From contig JADZEE010000096.1 in the NCBI GenBank assembly GCA_020850735.1, forward strand, positions 62,001 through 126,000: a DNA stretch of 64,000 bases, read 5' to 3'. This stretch comes from Gammaproteobacteria bacterium (GTDB lineage: Bacteria > Pseudomonadota > Gammaproteobacteria > JADZEE01). The position numbers and the translations under genes were made by a program. Every line of letters starts with the position of its first letter. Positions within the stretch are counted from its first letter, which is position 1. The notes beneath the pieces are model-generated. The model saw only the letters and a list, made by a program, of their open reading frames with translations. It did no database searches and was not told the origin of the DNA. Of the stretch, positions 39,137 to 48,235 are shown piece after piece.

Positions 39137-39426
39137 TCGAGCGGGCAGCGCCGGAACTCCGATGATCCGCGCCGCGGGAGGCCCGTCGCGCTGATCCCGT
39201 CCACGCGGACCGGCCCGACCGGTCGTGCCGGCGCTGTGGTCGCACTTCCCCCTGGCCGGTGCGAGCGCGGCCGTACGCCGGCTCGCGCCGCGCGTGCGGC
39301 CATCGATGCCGTGCCGGACCGATCCGCTAGGCCGCGGGACACCGGTGCCGCCGCCGGCGCGCACGAGCGGTTTTCCCGACCTGCGCCCCCCGCTATCCTG
39401 TCGCCTACACGGCCAGGGGTGGATGG

Positions 39427-41493
39427 ATGAGGGCTCGACTCGGACGGGCATTGGTGTGGTTTGCGGTCGCGGTGCTCGGCGCCGGCGCGCTCGGCGGTAT
39501 CGCGCTCCAGCGCGACGAGCCCGTCAACAGCGTCTGGCTGATCGTCGCCGCCATCTGCGTCTACGCCCTCGGCTACCGCTTCTACAGCGCTTTCGTGGCT
39601 ACCCGGGTGCTGATGCTCGATGGCACGCGGGCGACACCGGCCGAGCGCATCAACGACGGTCGCGACTATGTGCCGACACACCGCTGGATCGTGTTCGGGC
39701 ACCATTTCGCCGCCATCTCCGGGCCCGGACCGCTCATCGGCCCGACCCTGGCGGCGCAGTTCGGCTACCTGCCCGGTACGCTGTGGATACTGATCGGCGC
39801 GGTGCTGGGCGGCTGCGTCCAGGATTTCGTCATCCTGTTCCTGTCCCTGCGCCGCAACGGGCGCTCGCTCGGCCAGATGGCGCGCGATGAGCTCGGTCCC
39901 GTCGGCGGTATCGCTGCGCTGCTCGGCATCATGGCGATCATGATCATCCTCATCGCGGTGCTCGGGCTGGTGGTGGTCAACGCCATGAAGCACAGCCCCT
40001 GGGCGACGGCCACGGTCGGCGCGACGATTCCGATCGCGGTGCTGATCGGTGTCTACCTGCGCGGCATCCGTGCGGGCCGGGTGCTCGAGGCCAGCGCGAT
40101 CGGCGTCACGCTGCTGTTGCTCGCGGTGGCCGGTGGCGGCTGGATCGACCATCACGACGCTCTGCGCGCGCTGTTCGACTACGGCCCGCGCGAGCTCGCG
40201 TTCATGGTCATCGCCTACGGCTTCGCGGCGGCCGTCCTGCCGGTGTGGCTGCTGCTCGCGCCGCGTGATTACCTGTCGACCTTCATGAAAATCGGCACCA
40301 TCGCCGTGCTCGCGGTGGCGATACTGCTGGTGCAGCCGGAGCTGAAGATGCCGGCCGTGACCCAGTTCATCGACGGTACCGGTCCGATATTCGCTGGCAA
40401 GCTGCTGCCGTTCGTGTTCATCACCATTGCCTGCGGCGCCATCTCCGGCTTTCATTCGCTCATCAGCTCGGGCACGACGCCCAAGCTCCTCATCAACGAG
40501 GCCGATGCCCGCTTCATCGGTTATGGCGCGATGATGATGGAGTCGTTCGTCGCCATCATGGCCATGGTGGCCGCCTGCGTGCTGGATCCCGGCGTGTTCT
40601 TCGCCATCAACAGCCCGGCCGGCATCGTCGGTGCCGACGCCGCGCAGGCCGTGGCGACCATCACCGCGTACGGCTTTCCGGTCGACAGCGCACAGATGGC
40701 GAGCCTGGCGAACCTGGTCGGCGAACAGACGCTGTTCGCGCGCACCGGCGGCGCACCGTCGCTCGCGGTCGGCATGGCGACTCTGTTCTCCGGCGCCTTC
40801 GGCGGCGGCTTCGTCGCGGTGTGGTATCACTTTGCGATCATGTTCGAGGCCCTGTTCATTCTCACCACGCTCGATGCCGGCACCCGGGTCGCCCGCTTCA
40901 TGCTCCAGGACCTGCTCGGCAACGTCGTGCCCGCGCTCGGCCGGGTGAGCTGGTATCCGGGCGTACTGCTGACCAGCGCGCTCGTGGTCGGTGCGTGGGG
41001 TTATTTCCTGTACATGGGTGTGATCGATCCGCTGGGCGGTATCAACAGCCTGTGGCCGCTGTTCGGTATCGCCAATCAGATGCTGGCGGCGATCGCGCTC
41101 GCCGTGGCGACGACGACGCTGGTACGTTCCGGACGCCTGCGCTACGCCTGGGTGACCGGCGCGCCGCTGGTCTGGCTGGTCACGATCACGAGCTGGGCCG
41201 CGTGGGAGAAGCTGTTCAACGACGATGTGCGCATCGGCTTTCTGGCCCAGGCGCAGCACTTGGCGCGCCAGCTCGAGACGGGCGCAGTGGCGGTGGACCA
41301 GCTCGCCCGGACCGGGCAGCTCGTCTTCAATGCCCAGCTCGACGCCGCCATGACCGCGTTGTTCCTGCTCACGACCTGGGTGATCGTGCTGGACATGCTG
41401 CGGGTGTGCTGGCGGGTCGTGCGCGGCGCCGGCGCGCCGATCAGCACCGAGACTCCGTACGTGCCGAGCCGGCTGGCGCAGGAACGGGCATGA
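39427..41493 (+). CDS. cstA: Carbon starvation protein CstA, pyruvate/peptide transporter
   Basis: This 688-residue inner-membrane protein has about sixteen hydrophobic segments. Homologues import pyruvate or peptides during carbon starvation. Conserved blocks include DGRDYVPTHRWIVFGHHFAA, ISGPGPLIGPTLAAQFGY, FHSLISSGTTPKLLINE and GGINSLWPLFGIANQMLA. Its stop overlaps the ATG of a YbdD-type gene, the usual partner. Confidence 0.95.
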   Translation: MRARLGRALVWFAVAVLGAGALGGIALQRDEPVNSVWLIVAAICVYALGYRFYSAFVATRVLMLDGTRATPAERINDGRDYVPTHRWIVFGHHFAAISGPGPLIGPTLAAQFGYLPGTLWILIGAVLGGCVQDFVILFLSLRRNGRSLGQMARDELGPVGGIAALLGIMAIMIILIAVLGLVVVNAMKHSPWATATVGATIPIAVLIGVYLRGIRAGRVLEASAIGVTLLLLAVAGGGWIDHHDALRALFDYGPRELAFMVIAYGFAAAVLPVWLLLAPRDYLSTFMKIGTIAVLAVAILLVQPELKMPAVTQFIDGTGPIFAGKLLPFVFITIACGAISGFHSLISSGTTPKLLINEADARFIGYGAMMMESFVAIMAMVAACVLDPGVFFAINSPAGIVGADAAQAVATITAYGFPVDSAQMASLANLVGEQTLFARTGGAPSLAVGMATLFSGAFGGGFVAVWYHFAIMFEALFILTTLDAGTRVARFMLQDLLGNVVPALGRVSWYPGVLLTSALVVGAWGYFLYMGVIDPLGGINSLWPLFGIANQMLAAIALAVATTTLVRSGRLRYAWVTGAPLVWLVTITSWAAWEKLFNDDVRIGFLAQAQHLARQLETGAVAVDQLARTGQLVFNAQLDAAMTALFLLTTWVIVLDMLRVCWRVVRGAGAPISTETPYVPSRLAQERA

Positions 41494-41693
41494 CCATCGC
41501 ACCGCGCCTGTGCACCGCCCTGGCGCGTGCGTGGCGCGCGCTGCGGCGCCTGGCGGGTGACGACGCCTACGAGCGTTACCTCGCGCACTGGCACGCGCGC
41601 CACGCGCTCCCGGGGTCGACACCGCTGGGCCGGCGCGCTTTCTACCGCGCCGAGGTCGAACGCAAGTGGAGCGGCGTCAGCCGCTGTTGCTGA
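41490..41693 (+). CDS. YbdD/YjiX family small protein
   Basis: This 67-residue protein follows CstA with a four-base overlap (ATGA). The YbdD pattern is visible: ALRRLAGDDAYERYLAHWHA and TPLGRRAFYRAEVERKWSG. In other bacteria YbdD-type proteins are needed for CstA-type transport activity. It is short and was recognised by context as well as motif. Confidence 0.88.
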   Translation: MTIAPRLCTALARAWRALRRLAGDDAYERYLAHWHARHALPGSTPLGRRAFYRAEVERKWSGVSRCC

Positions 41694-41710
41694 TCGAGAG
41701 GGTGGGGAGC

Positions 41711-42412
41711 ATGGGTCTTCTGGACGAATTGAAACGCGAGGCGGACGCCAAGCGCGAGCGCGAAATGACCGATGTCGAGCGCCGGGAGCTGTACGCCGAG
41801 CGCCTGCGACGGGATATCGATCCGCGCATGACGGCCCTGCGCCGCTACCTGGTCGATCTCACCAAGGAGCTCAACTACCTCGAGCCCGACGTGGCGGTCG
41901 ACTACGACATCCCGGGCGCCTGCCGCCTGGAGCGGCTGCACCAGCAGGACTACATCGTGTCCGCCTACCACGACGGCGAATTCGTGCTGCGCTTCCGCTG
42001 CGTCGGCCCGACGCATCACCGTGTCCGCATCGAGGAGCCGGCCGCGGTGCGCAAGCTGCAGGGCTTCCTGCGCGAGCACGGCCTGGAATTCCAGCTCAAG
42101 GAAGTCACCGACGAGCGCTGGGAGCTCAAGAGCGGTGTGTTCACCATCGGCGACGAGGTGGAAGTACGGTTCACGTTCCGCGCCAATCCCGAGCACGACG
42201 GCGTGCTGATGAGCCAGCGCCACTTCACCGGCATCACCGAGCAGCAGTTCCTGTTTCCCGCAGTCGTCGTCGACAGAGCCTTCCACGACCAGCTCGGCGA
42301 GTACGTGCTGCGGCGTTCCGATGCGCTGCTCGACCACCAGGTGCAGCTCATCAGCGACGCGGAGCGCGAGGCATTGAAAAAGCGTCTGGACGAGCGCCTG
42401 CAGAAAAAATGA
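41711..42412 (+). CDS. Uncharacterised conserved-looking protein
   Basis: This 233-residue cytoplasmic protein starts with a charged helix (LLDELKREADAKREREMTDV) and continues as an alternating strand-helix protein with FVLRFRCVGPTHHRVRIEE and FTFRANPEHDGVLMSQRHFT. No known motif is recognised. ATG 41711 follows GTGGGGA and lies 17 bases after the YbdD stop, so it may be co-transcribed with cstA. A strong hairpin follows 13 bases after the stop. Confidence 0.75.
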   Translation: MGLLDELKREADAKREREMTDVERRELYAERLRRDIDPRMTALRRYLVDLTKELNYLEPDVAVDYDIPGACRLERLHQQDYIVSAYHDGEFVLRFRCVGPTHHRVRIEEPAAVRKLQGFLREHGLEFQLKEVTDERWELKSGVFTIGDEVEVRFTFRANPEHDGVLMSQRHFTGITEQQFLFPAVVVDRAFHDQLGEYVLRRSDALLDHQVQLISDAEREALKKRLDERLQKK

Positions 42413-42425
42413 AACCGCGATCGGC

Positions 42426-42467
42426 CCCGCGGCCGGCGCCGTGATCCTGCGCGGCGCCGGCCGCGGG
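42426..42467. terminator. Perfect 15-bp hairpin between convergent genes
   Basis: CCCGCGGCCGGCGCC at 42426-42440 is exactly complementary to 42453-42467, with a 12-base loop. It lies between the stop at 42412 (plus) and the stop at 42529 (minus). No T-run follows on either strand, so it may act as a bidirectional barrier rather than a classical rho-independent terminator. It is followed by a 19-base tandem duplication (GCGGGCCGGCTGCCCGCCC, twice). Confidence 0.6.
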
Positions 42468-42528
42468 CCGGCTGCCCGCCCGCGGGCCGGCTGCCCGCCC
42501 CGTATGGGCGTGACGGGGCCGGGGACGA

Positions 42529-43119
42529 TCAGCGGCAGGCGGCGCTCTGGCCGATCAGCAGGCCGCCGATCGTGCCCGCCGAGGTCGCCGCGAGCTGGCC
42601 GCTGCCCTTGCCGATCTGGGAGCCGAGGAAACCCCCGAGCGCCGCGCCGACCGCGCTGCCCAGCACCGGGTTGCAGCCGCTCGCGTAATAGCCACCCCCG
42701 CCGCCGTAGCCCGTCGAGTAGGCGGGCGGGGTGTACTGCGCCTGCGGATAAGCGTAGTAGCCGGGAGCGGGTGCCGGGTAAGCGTAGTAGCGCGGCGCGG
42801 GTGCCGGGTAGGCGTAGTAGCCCGGCACGGGCACCGGGTAGGCGTAGGCGGGCGGCTGGTAATAGCCGGACTGGGCGCCGAAATAGACATAGCTCACGTC
42901 CACGTCGACGCGGTTGCGATGACGTCGCGGCGGCGCGTAATGGTCGTGATGGGACTGATGGCGCCCGTAGCCGGCGGTATGGCCCCACCCCTGCGACCCG
43001 CCCGGCGGGTTGGCCGCCGCCGCACCGGTGACGAGCAGCACGGCCGCGGCCACGGCGAGCGGCAGGCCATGCGCAACGCGCGTGCGGCGATACAGGGCGG
43101 TGTTCGTCTGGGCGTTCAT
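42529..43119 (-). CDS. Glycine-zipper (17-kDa antigen type) exported protein
   Basis: This 196-residue protein has a hydrophobic signal sequence ending near LLVTGAAAAN, a histidine-rich stretch (RHQSHHDHYAPPRRHR), tyrosine/proline repeats, and a C-terminal glycine-zipper domain (GSAVGAALGGFLGSQIGKGS, TIGGLLIGQSAA) as in the Rickettsia 17-kDa antigen group. It should sit in the outer membrane or periplasm. There is no lipobox cysteine. ATG 43119 follows AGGAGA by about six bases. Confidence 0.85.
   Translation of the reverse strand: MNAQTNTALYRRTRVAHGLPLAVAAAVLLVTGAAAANPPGGSQGWGHTAGYGRHQSHHDHYAPPRRHRNRVDVDVSYVYFGAQSGYYQPPAYAYPVPVPGYYAYPAPAPRYYAYPAPAPGYYAYPQAQYTPPAYSTGYGGGGGYYASGCNPVLGSAVGAALGGFLGSQIGKGSGQLAATSAGTIGGLLIGQSAACR
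42751..42840 (-). repeat. Three tandem 30-bp units coding YYAYPAPAP repeats
   Basis: Units at 42751-42780, 42781-42810 and 42811-42840 differ by only a few bases and encode on the minus strand the ten-residue repeat YPAPAPGYYA (variants R for G, and V for A). They lie inside the glycine-zipper gene. Copy number could vary by slippage. Confidence 0.85.
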
Positions 43120-43287
43120 ATCGCGTCTCCTGGTCTGGTGACCGGACCCGGCCGCAATGACCGGACCCTTGGCGGCGCACGATACGGATGCGCGACTGAA
43201 CCGCGCCTGAACACCGGCGCCCGCCGCCGGTCGCACAATCGCGCGGGGCTCTTTAGAATCGGGGCCGGCAACGGAACGGTGGCCATC

Positions 43288-43671
43288 GTGAGTGAGAAAC
43301 TCCAGTGCTGGAAGTGCGGCGCACAGCTCGCCGACGTGCTGCTGCCCTTGCCGCGTGCCGAGCTGTGCCGGGCCTGCAACGCGGATCTGCACGTATGCCG
43401 CATGTGCGTGTTCTACGACGTCCGTGTCGCGAAGCACTGCCGCGAGCCGATTGCCGAGGAAGTCAAGGACAAGACCCGTGCGAATTTCTGCGATTACCTG
43501 GTGCTGCGGCCGGATGCGTTCGAGCCCCGCGACAGTGCTGCGATCGGGACTGCGCAGCAGGCGCTCGACGGTCTGTTCGGGCTTGCCGGCGGCAGCAGCG
43601 CAGCGAGCGCCGCGCCCGCGGCGGCCGACGAGGCGTGGCGGCGACTCGATGATCTGTTCGGCAAGTCCTGA
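43288..43671 (+). CDS. Small cysteine-rich (zinc-ribbon-like) protein
   Basis: This 127-residue protein has two CxxC pairs in an N-terminal ribbon (CWKCG and CRACN) plus CRMCVFYD and later single cysteines (HCREP, NFCDY). This suggests one or two metal sites. The C-terminal half is alanine-rich and ends in WRRLDDLFGKS. GTG 43288 follows GGAACGG by nine bases. No function can be named. The 209-base gap before the ammonia-lyase gene holds nothing clear. Confidence 0.7.
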   Translation: MSEKLQCWKCGAQLADVLLPLPRAELCRACNADLHVCRMCVFYDVRVAKHCREPIAEEVKDKTRANFCDYLVLRPDAFEPRDSAAIGTAQQALDGLFGLAGGSSAASAAPAAADEAWRRLDDLFGKS

Positions 43672-43880
43672 GGCGTCCCGGGCGGTGTCGCCCGGCGCCA
43701 GCCCGGCCGCGTGAGCGCGAGCCACCTGGTCACGGCTGCGGCGAGCAGGATGCCCGGCAGGCCGAGCAGTCTCACGACCCGCGACGGTGCCGCGCCCGCC
43801 CCGGTGAGTGCGGCAGTGCCCGAGCGTGCCGCCGTGCGTGGCTGGCCGCGACCGCGCCGGCTGCTCCACCGGCGCCGGGC

Positions 43881-45125
43881 ATGAATACGGGCGCCGTCTC
43901 GATCGATGCGATCCGCGCCGCCGCGAGCCGCATAGGCGGTGGCGTGGTGGCAACGCCGTGCGTCGCTTCGCGCGTGCTTTCGGCGCTGACGGGCGCGCAG
44001 GTATGGCTCAAGCTGGAGAACCTGCAGTTCACGGCCTCGTTCAAGGATCGGGGGGCGCTCAACCGTCTGCTGACGCTCGACGATAGTGAACGCGCGCGCG
44101 GCGTCGTCGCGATGTCTGCCGGCAACCACGCGCAGGCCGTCGCCTATCACGCCCAGCGCCTGGGTTTGCGCGCGCTCATCGTGATGCCGCGCTACACCCC
44201 CGGCGTCAAGGTCGAGAGCACTCGCCGCTTCGGTGCGGAGATCGTGCTGGAGGGCGATACGCTCGACGAGGCCGCCGTGCGGGCGCGCCAGCTCGCGGCG
44301 GAGCGGGATCTGACCTTCGTGCATCCCTACGACGATCCCGCCGTGATCGCCGGCCAGGGCACGGTCGGGCTGGAGATGCTCGCGCAGGTCCCCGCGCTCG
44401 ACGCCGTGCTGGTACCGGTCGGTGGCGGTGGCCTGGTGGCCGGCGTCGCGACCGCCGTCCGGGCGCTGCGCCCGCAGATCGAGGTGGTCGGTGTCGAAAC
44501 CGAGCGTTTCCCGGCGGTGGCCAGGGCGCTGCGCGGGGAGGCGCCGGAATTCGGCGCCGCGACGCTGGCCGAAGGCATCGCGGTCGAGCAGCCTGGCGAA
44601 TACACGCTGCCGATCATCCGCGCCGCGGTTGCCGACGTGCTGCTCGTGGACGAGCGGCGCATCGAGGAGGCGGTGCTGCTGCTGCTCGAGCTCGAGAAGA
44701 CCGTCGTCGAGGGCGCCGGCGCGGCCGGTCTCGCGGCATTGCTCGCGCATCCCGCGCATTTCGCGGGGCGCAAGGTCGGCGTGGTGATCTCCGGTGGTAA
44801 CATCGACATGCCCGTGCTCGCGACCATCATTGAGCGCGGGCTCGTGCGCAGCCGCCGCCTGGTGCACCTCGTCGTCGCCGTCCGCGACGTGCCCGGCACG
44901 CTCGCCGCGGTGACCACCCTGTTCGCTGCCGAGGGCGCGAATGTCGTGCAGGTACTGCATCAGCGCACCTTCACGAGCCTGACGCTGGAGCTGGTGGAGA
45001 TCGGCTTCGTGCTGCAGACGCGCGGGCCGGAGCACGAGCGGGTGCTCATCGCCAGGCTGGAAGCGGCGGGATACACAGTCCATGCCCTGGGCGCCGGACC
45101 GCCCGTGGGCGACACCAAAGTGTGA
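43881..45125 (+). CDS. ilvA: Threonine ammonia-lyase with ACT domain
   Basis: This 414-residue PLP enzyme deaminates threonine to 2-oxobutanoate. The PLP lysine is in FTASFKDRGALNRL, and the phosphate loop is VPVGGGGLVAG. A C-terminal ACT-like region (about 330-410: HLVVAVRDVPGTLAAVTTLF) suggests amino-acid feedback. The length fits the short class rather than the 510-residue IlvA with two ACT domains. Biosynthetic or catabolic use is not settled. It lies 12 bases before the first GST-like gene, so the three genes probably share a transcript. Confidence 0.9.
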   Translation: MNTGAVSIDAIRAAASRIGGGVVATPCVASRVLSALTGAQVWLKLENLQFTASFKDRGALNRLLTLDDSERARGVVAMSAGNHAQAVAYHAQRLGLRALIVMPRYTPGVKVESTRRFGAEIVLEGDTLDEAAVRARQLAAERDLTFVHPYDDPAVIAGQGTVGLEMLAQVPALDAVLVPVGGGGLVAGVATAVRALRPQIEVVGVETERFPAVARALRGEAPEFGAATLAEGIAVEQPGEYTLPIIRAAVADVLLVDERRIEEAVLLLLELEKTVVEGAGAAGLAALLAHPAHFAGRKVGVVISGGNIDMPVLATIIERGLVRSRRLVHLVVAVRDVPGTLAAVTTLFAAEGANVVQVLHQRTFTSLTLELVEIGFVLQTRGPEHERVLIARLEAAGYTVHALGAGPPVGDTKV

Positions 45126-45137
45126 CCGGAGGTAGCG

Positions 45138-45875
45138 ATGAAACTGTTCTACTCGCCATTCCACTCATTCGTACACAAGTCGCTGGTGGCGGCGCACGAA
45201 GCGGGATTGTGGGACCAGATCGAGTGGGTGCCGACCTACCCCTTCAAGAATCGCGCCGGCGAGGACCAGGGCGACCGCTACTCGATCGGGGCCATCAATC
45301 CGCTCAACAAGGTGCCGACGCTGGCTCTGGACGACGGCCAGGTCGTGTACGGCAGTCAGGCGATCATCGAGTGCCTGGACAGCATGAGCCGCAGCGGCAC
45401 GCGTATCTACCCGCCCGCGGGTGCGGCACGCTGGGATGCGATCACGCGCCTCGCGCTCGCCGACACGATGTTCGAGCTGACCGTGGCCCTGGTCATGGAG
45501 GGCTGGCATCCACCCGCGCAGCAGCGGCGCGCGTTGTTCGAGTGGATCTGGCCCAAGCTGATCCGGGGTTTCGACGCGCTGGAAGCGGCGGCTAGGCGTG
45601 GCTTCGACGGTTTCGACGCCGGTCACGCCGGCATGCTGCAGGCGGTTTCGTATCTGGATTTCCGCGCCAGATTCTACGAGGCCAAGGATCCGCTGTACCC
45701 GGACTTCGACTGGACGGAAGGCCGGCCGGCGCTGCAGGCCTGGTGGGAGGAGGCCGTCCAGCGGCCTTCGGTCCGCAGCCATCACGGCAAGGATTTCGAG
45801 GGCGACGACAGCGCGGAATTCTGCCAGGCGAAAGTGCGCGAGGTGCTCGCGGCGCAGGCGCGCGGCGGCCGATGA
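45138..45875 (+). CDS. Glutathione S-transferase family protein
   Basis: This 245-residue protein has a thioredoxin-like N-terminal domain (MKLFYSPFHSFVHKSLVAAH, NPLNKVPTLALDDGQVVYGS) and an all-helical C-terminal domain. The start follows GGAGGTAGCG. Substrate unknown. It overlaps the next GST gene by four bases (ATGA), so translation is coupled. The order ammonia-lyase, GST, GST suggests handling of reactive enamine or imine intermediates, which is an inference, as is the RidA gene nearby. Confidence 0.88.
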   Translation: MKLFYSPFHSFVHKSLVAAHEAGLWDQIEWVPTYPFKNRAGEDQGDRYSIGAINPLNKVPTLALDDGQVVYGSQAIIECLDSMSRSGTRIYPPAGAARWDAITRLALADTMFELTVALVMEGWHPPAQQRRALFEWIWPKLIRGFDALEAAARRGFDGFDAGHAGMLQAVSYLDFRARFYEAKDPLYPDFDWTEGRPALQAWWEEAVQRPSVRSHHGKDFEGDDSAEFCQAKVREVLAAQARGGR

Positions 45876-46570
45876 TCGATCTCTACTACTGGCCGACTCC
45901 GAATGGCCACAAGGCTTCGATCATGCTCGAGGAGGTCGGACTCGAGTACGAGCTGCACGCGATCAATATCCTGCGCGGCGATCAGTTCAAGCCCGAATTC
46001 CTCGCCGTCAGCCCCAATAACAAGATCCCGGCCATCGTCGATCGCCAGGGACCGCGCGGGCAGCCCTACCCCGTGTTCGAATCGGGGGCGATCCTCATGT
46101 ACCTCGCCGACAAGACCGGCCGCCTGCTGCCGCACGACACCGCCGCGCGTTACGACGTCGTACAGTGGCTCATGTTCCAGATGGGCAGTGTCGGGCCGTT
46201 CTTCGGTCAGTGCGGTCATTTCAAGGGCTATGCGCCCGAGCCGATCCCCTACGCCATCGATCGCTATTACCGCGAGACGCTGCGCCTGTACGGCGTGCTG
46301 GACCGGCGTCTGGCGGCGCAGCCGTACCTCGCCGGCGCGGACTATTCCATTGCCGATGTCGCGGTGTATCCCTGGACCATGCCCGTGATCCGCGCCCTGC
46401 ACGGCGTCGACATCGACGAATTCGCGCACGTGCGGCGCTGGGGCGAGGAAATCGCCGCGCGGCCGGCGGTGCAGCGCGGCACGGCCCTGCTCGCCGATGT
46501 CATGAAGATCGGGGATCCGGACGAGGCGGCGCGCGCGGCGCTGTTCGGGCAGCAGCAGTACGAACGCTAG
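45872..46570 (+). CDS. Glutathione S-transferase, disulfide-bond oxidoreductase (YfcG/Ure2p) type
   Basis: This 232-residue GST begins MIDLYYWPTPNGHKASIMLE, typical of YfcG-like proteins that reduce disulfides using glutathione. NNKIPAIVDRQGPRG and FESGAILMYLADKTGRLLP match the glutathione-binding site, and ADYSIADVAVYPWTMPV the N-capping box. The gene shares four bases with the preceding GST gene. Confidence 0.92.
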   Translation: MIDLYYWPTPNGHKASIMLEEVGLEYELHAINILRGDQFKPEFLAVSPNNKIPAIVDRQGPRGQPYPVFESGAILMYLADKTGRLLPHDTAARYDVVQWLMFQMGSVGPFFGQCGHFKGYAPEPIPYAIDRYYRETLRLYGVLDRRLAAQPYLAGADYSIADVAVYPWTMPVIRALHGVDIDEFAHVRRWGEEIAARPAVQRGTALLADVMKIGDPDEAARAALFGQQQYER

Positions 46571-46608
46571 GTCGACGCGGCGGACGCCGCACCGGCGTCC
46601 GCCGCCGG

Positions 46609-47019
46609 TCAGCCCACCAGCTCGCCGCCGGCGAGCGCCACGCATTCGATTTCGATCATGAGCTCCGGCAGGGCGAGGGATTTGACCTCGACGATGGTGT
46701 CGGCCGGCCATGGCGGGCTGAACCACTTGCCGCGCAGCTCCACGATGCTGGGGAAGTGGCTCATGTCGGTGAGGTAGATGTTGACCTTGATGACTTCGTG
46801 CAGCGTCGCGCCCGCCGCCGCGAGCGACTTTTCGAGGTTGCGGAAAGTCTGCTCGGCCTGGGCGTCGAAGTTACCGGCGCCGACCACCCGACCCTGCTCG
46901 TCCAGGGCCGCGTGCCCGGACAGGAACACCAGATTGCCTACCCGGAACCCGAGCGAGATGCGAAACGGCGCGTAGGGATCGGGTGTCACGGTGATGCGCT
47001 CGGCGCGGTTGCTGGTCAT
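46609..47019 (-). CDS. RidA family enamine/imine deaminase
   Basis: This 136-residue YjgF/YER057c/UK114-type protein hydrolyses reactive 2-aminoacrylate and other enamines to keto acids. Family blocks are RVGNLVFLSGHAALDEQG, QAEQTFRNLEKSLAAAGA and VIKVNIYLTDMSHFP, with IEIECVALAGG at the end. ATG 47019 follows AGGAGAT by eight bases, and a TATAAT box lies at 47059-47064 on the minus strand. It is convergent with the ammonia-lyase/GST genes, whose threonine dehydratase product is a known RidA substrate source. Confidence 0.9.
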   Translation of the reverse strand: MTSNRAERITVTPDPYAPFRISLGFRVGNLVFLSGHAALDEQGRVVGAGNFDAQAEQTFRNLEKSLAAAGATLHEVIKVNIYLTDMSHFPSIVELRGKWFSPPWPADTIVEVKSLALPELMIEIECVALAGGELVG

Positions 47020-47174
47020 GAACGGGATCTCCTGCGATGGGCTGGACGTGTCGGCGGGATTATAACCGGGGCCTGGAAGGCCCCGCCGCGCCGTGATCGG
47101 CGCCGGATCCCGCACGCCGCGGGTCCGTTTCCGTTAAGATCGCCGCCCGTGTATCGAGGTACGAACGACAATCC

Positions 47175-47993
47175 ATGAACAACTCTCCAAGGACCCAGAA
47201 CATGGCCGTGTTCTGCGATTTCGAAAACATCGCGCTCGGCGTCGAGGATGCCCGTTACGATCACTTCGACATGAAGCGCGTGCTCGAGCGGCTGCTGCTC
47301 AAGGGCAATATCGTCGTGCGCAAGGCCTATTGCGACTGGGAACGGTACAAGAACTTCAAGAAGTCCATGCACGAGGCGGCCTTCGAGCTCATCGAGATCC
47401 CGCACGTGCGCATGTCCGGCAAGAATTCCGCCGACATCCGCATGGTCGTGGACGCACTCGACCTGTGCTACACGAAGTCCCACGTCGACACCTTCGTGGT
47501 CGTGTCGGGCGATTCGGATTTTTCCCCGCTGGTGAGCAAGCTGCGCGAGAACAACAAGAACGTCATCGGGGTCGGCGTGAAGAATTCCTCCTCCGACCTG
47601 CTCATCAACAATTGTGACGAGTTCATCTATTACGACGATCTCGTGCGCGAGGGCGAGAAGCAAAAACGCCGGCGCAGCAAGAAAAAGGCCGCCGCCAAGG
47701 AAACGGACAAGAAGAGCCCGGGGGACGAGGATGTCCGCCGCCAGGAGGCGCTCGACATGGTCCTCGAGACGGTCGAGGACCTGTTCGAGGAGCGCGGCGA
47801 AGAGGACAAGGTGTGGGGATCGATGGTCAAGCAGGCCATCAAGCGCCGTCATCCCGGTTTCAACGAGACCTACCACGGCTTCAAGACCTTCTCCAAGCTG
47901 CTCGAGGAGGCCGAGTCCCGCAAACTCGTGACGCTCCAGCACGACGAGAAATCGGGCGGCTACGTCATCACCGCCTTTGCGCACACGGATTGA
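47175..47993 (+). CDS. NYN-domain (LabA/DUF88) protein with C-terminal LOTUS-like domain
   Basis: This 272-residue protein has an N-terminal NYN/PIN-like RNase fold (about 8-155). Acidic residues sit at AVFCDFENIALG, KNSADIRMVVDALDL and VVVSGDSDFSPLVSKL. A lysine-rich linker (about 160-185) leads to an OST-HTH/LOTUS-like winged helix (about 195-270, VWGSMVKQAIKRRHPGFNE). The combination points to RNA binding and cleavage. It lies in a 156-base divergent gap from RidA. Confidence 0.88.
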   Translation: MNNSPRTQNMAVFCDFENIALGVEDARYDHFDMKRVLERLLLKGNIVVRKAYCDWERYKNFKKSMHEAAFELIEIPHVRMSGKNSADIRMVVDALDLCYTKSHVDTFVVVSGDSDFSPLVSKLRENNKNVIGVGVKNSSSDLLINNCDEFIYYDDLVREGEKQKRRRSKKKAAAKETDKKSPGDEDVRRQEALDMVLETVEDLFEERGEEDKVWGSMVKQAIKRRHPGFNETYHGFKTFSKLLEEAESRKLVTLQHDEKSGGYVITAFAHTD

Positions 47994-48049
47994 TGCCCGT
48001 GCGGCGACGCGGCGGCGACCGGCGGTGCGGGCAGGGCTGAGCCGCGACC

Positions 48050-48235
48050 GTGGGCGACGTCGTACCGCTGCGCAAGCGCAAGGCCGCCGACCGGGCCCGC
48101 GGCAAGACGCTGTGCCGGGAGGGTTTCCACAAGTGGACGATCTGGCAGCAGCGCCCGTTCGACGTGAAGCAGGGCCGGCTGATCACGGTGTATCGCTGCA
48201 GCCGTTGCGGCGCGAGCAAGACGCAGGCGCGCTGA
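48050..48235 (+). CDS. Small basic protein with CxxC motif
   Basis: This 61-residue protein starts with GTG. It has a basic N terminus (LRKRKAADRARGK), a cysteine and histidine (CREGFHKW) and a CSRCG pair near the end. Spacing fits a single zinc-ribbon. It lies 56 bases after the NYN-LOTUS gene and may be co-transcribed with it. No family is recognised. Confidence 0.55.
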   Translation: MGDVVPLRKRKAADRARGKTLCREGFHKWTIWQQRPFDVKQGRLITVYRCSRCGASKTQAR

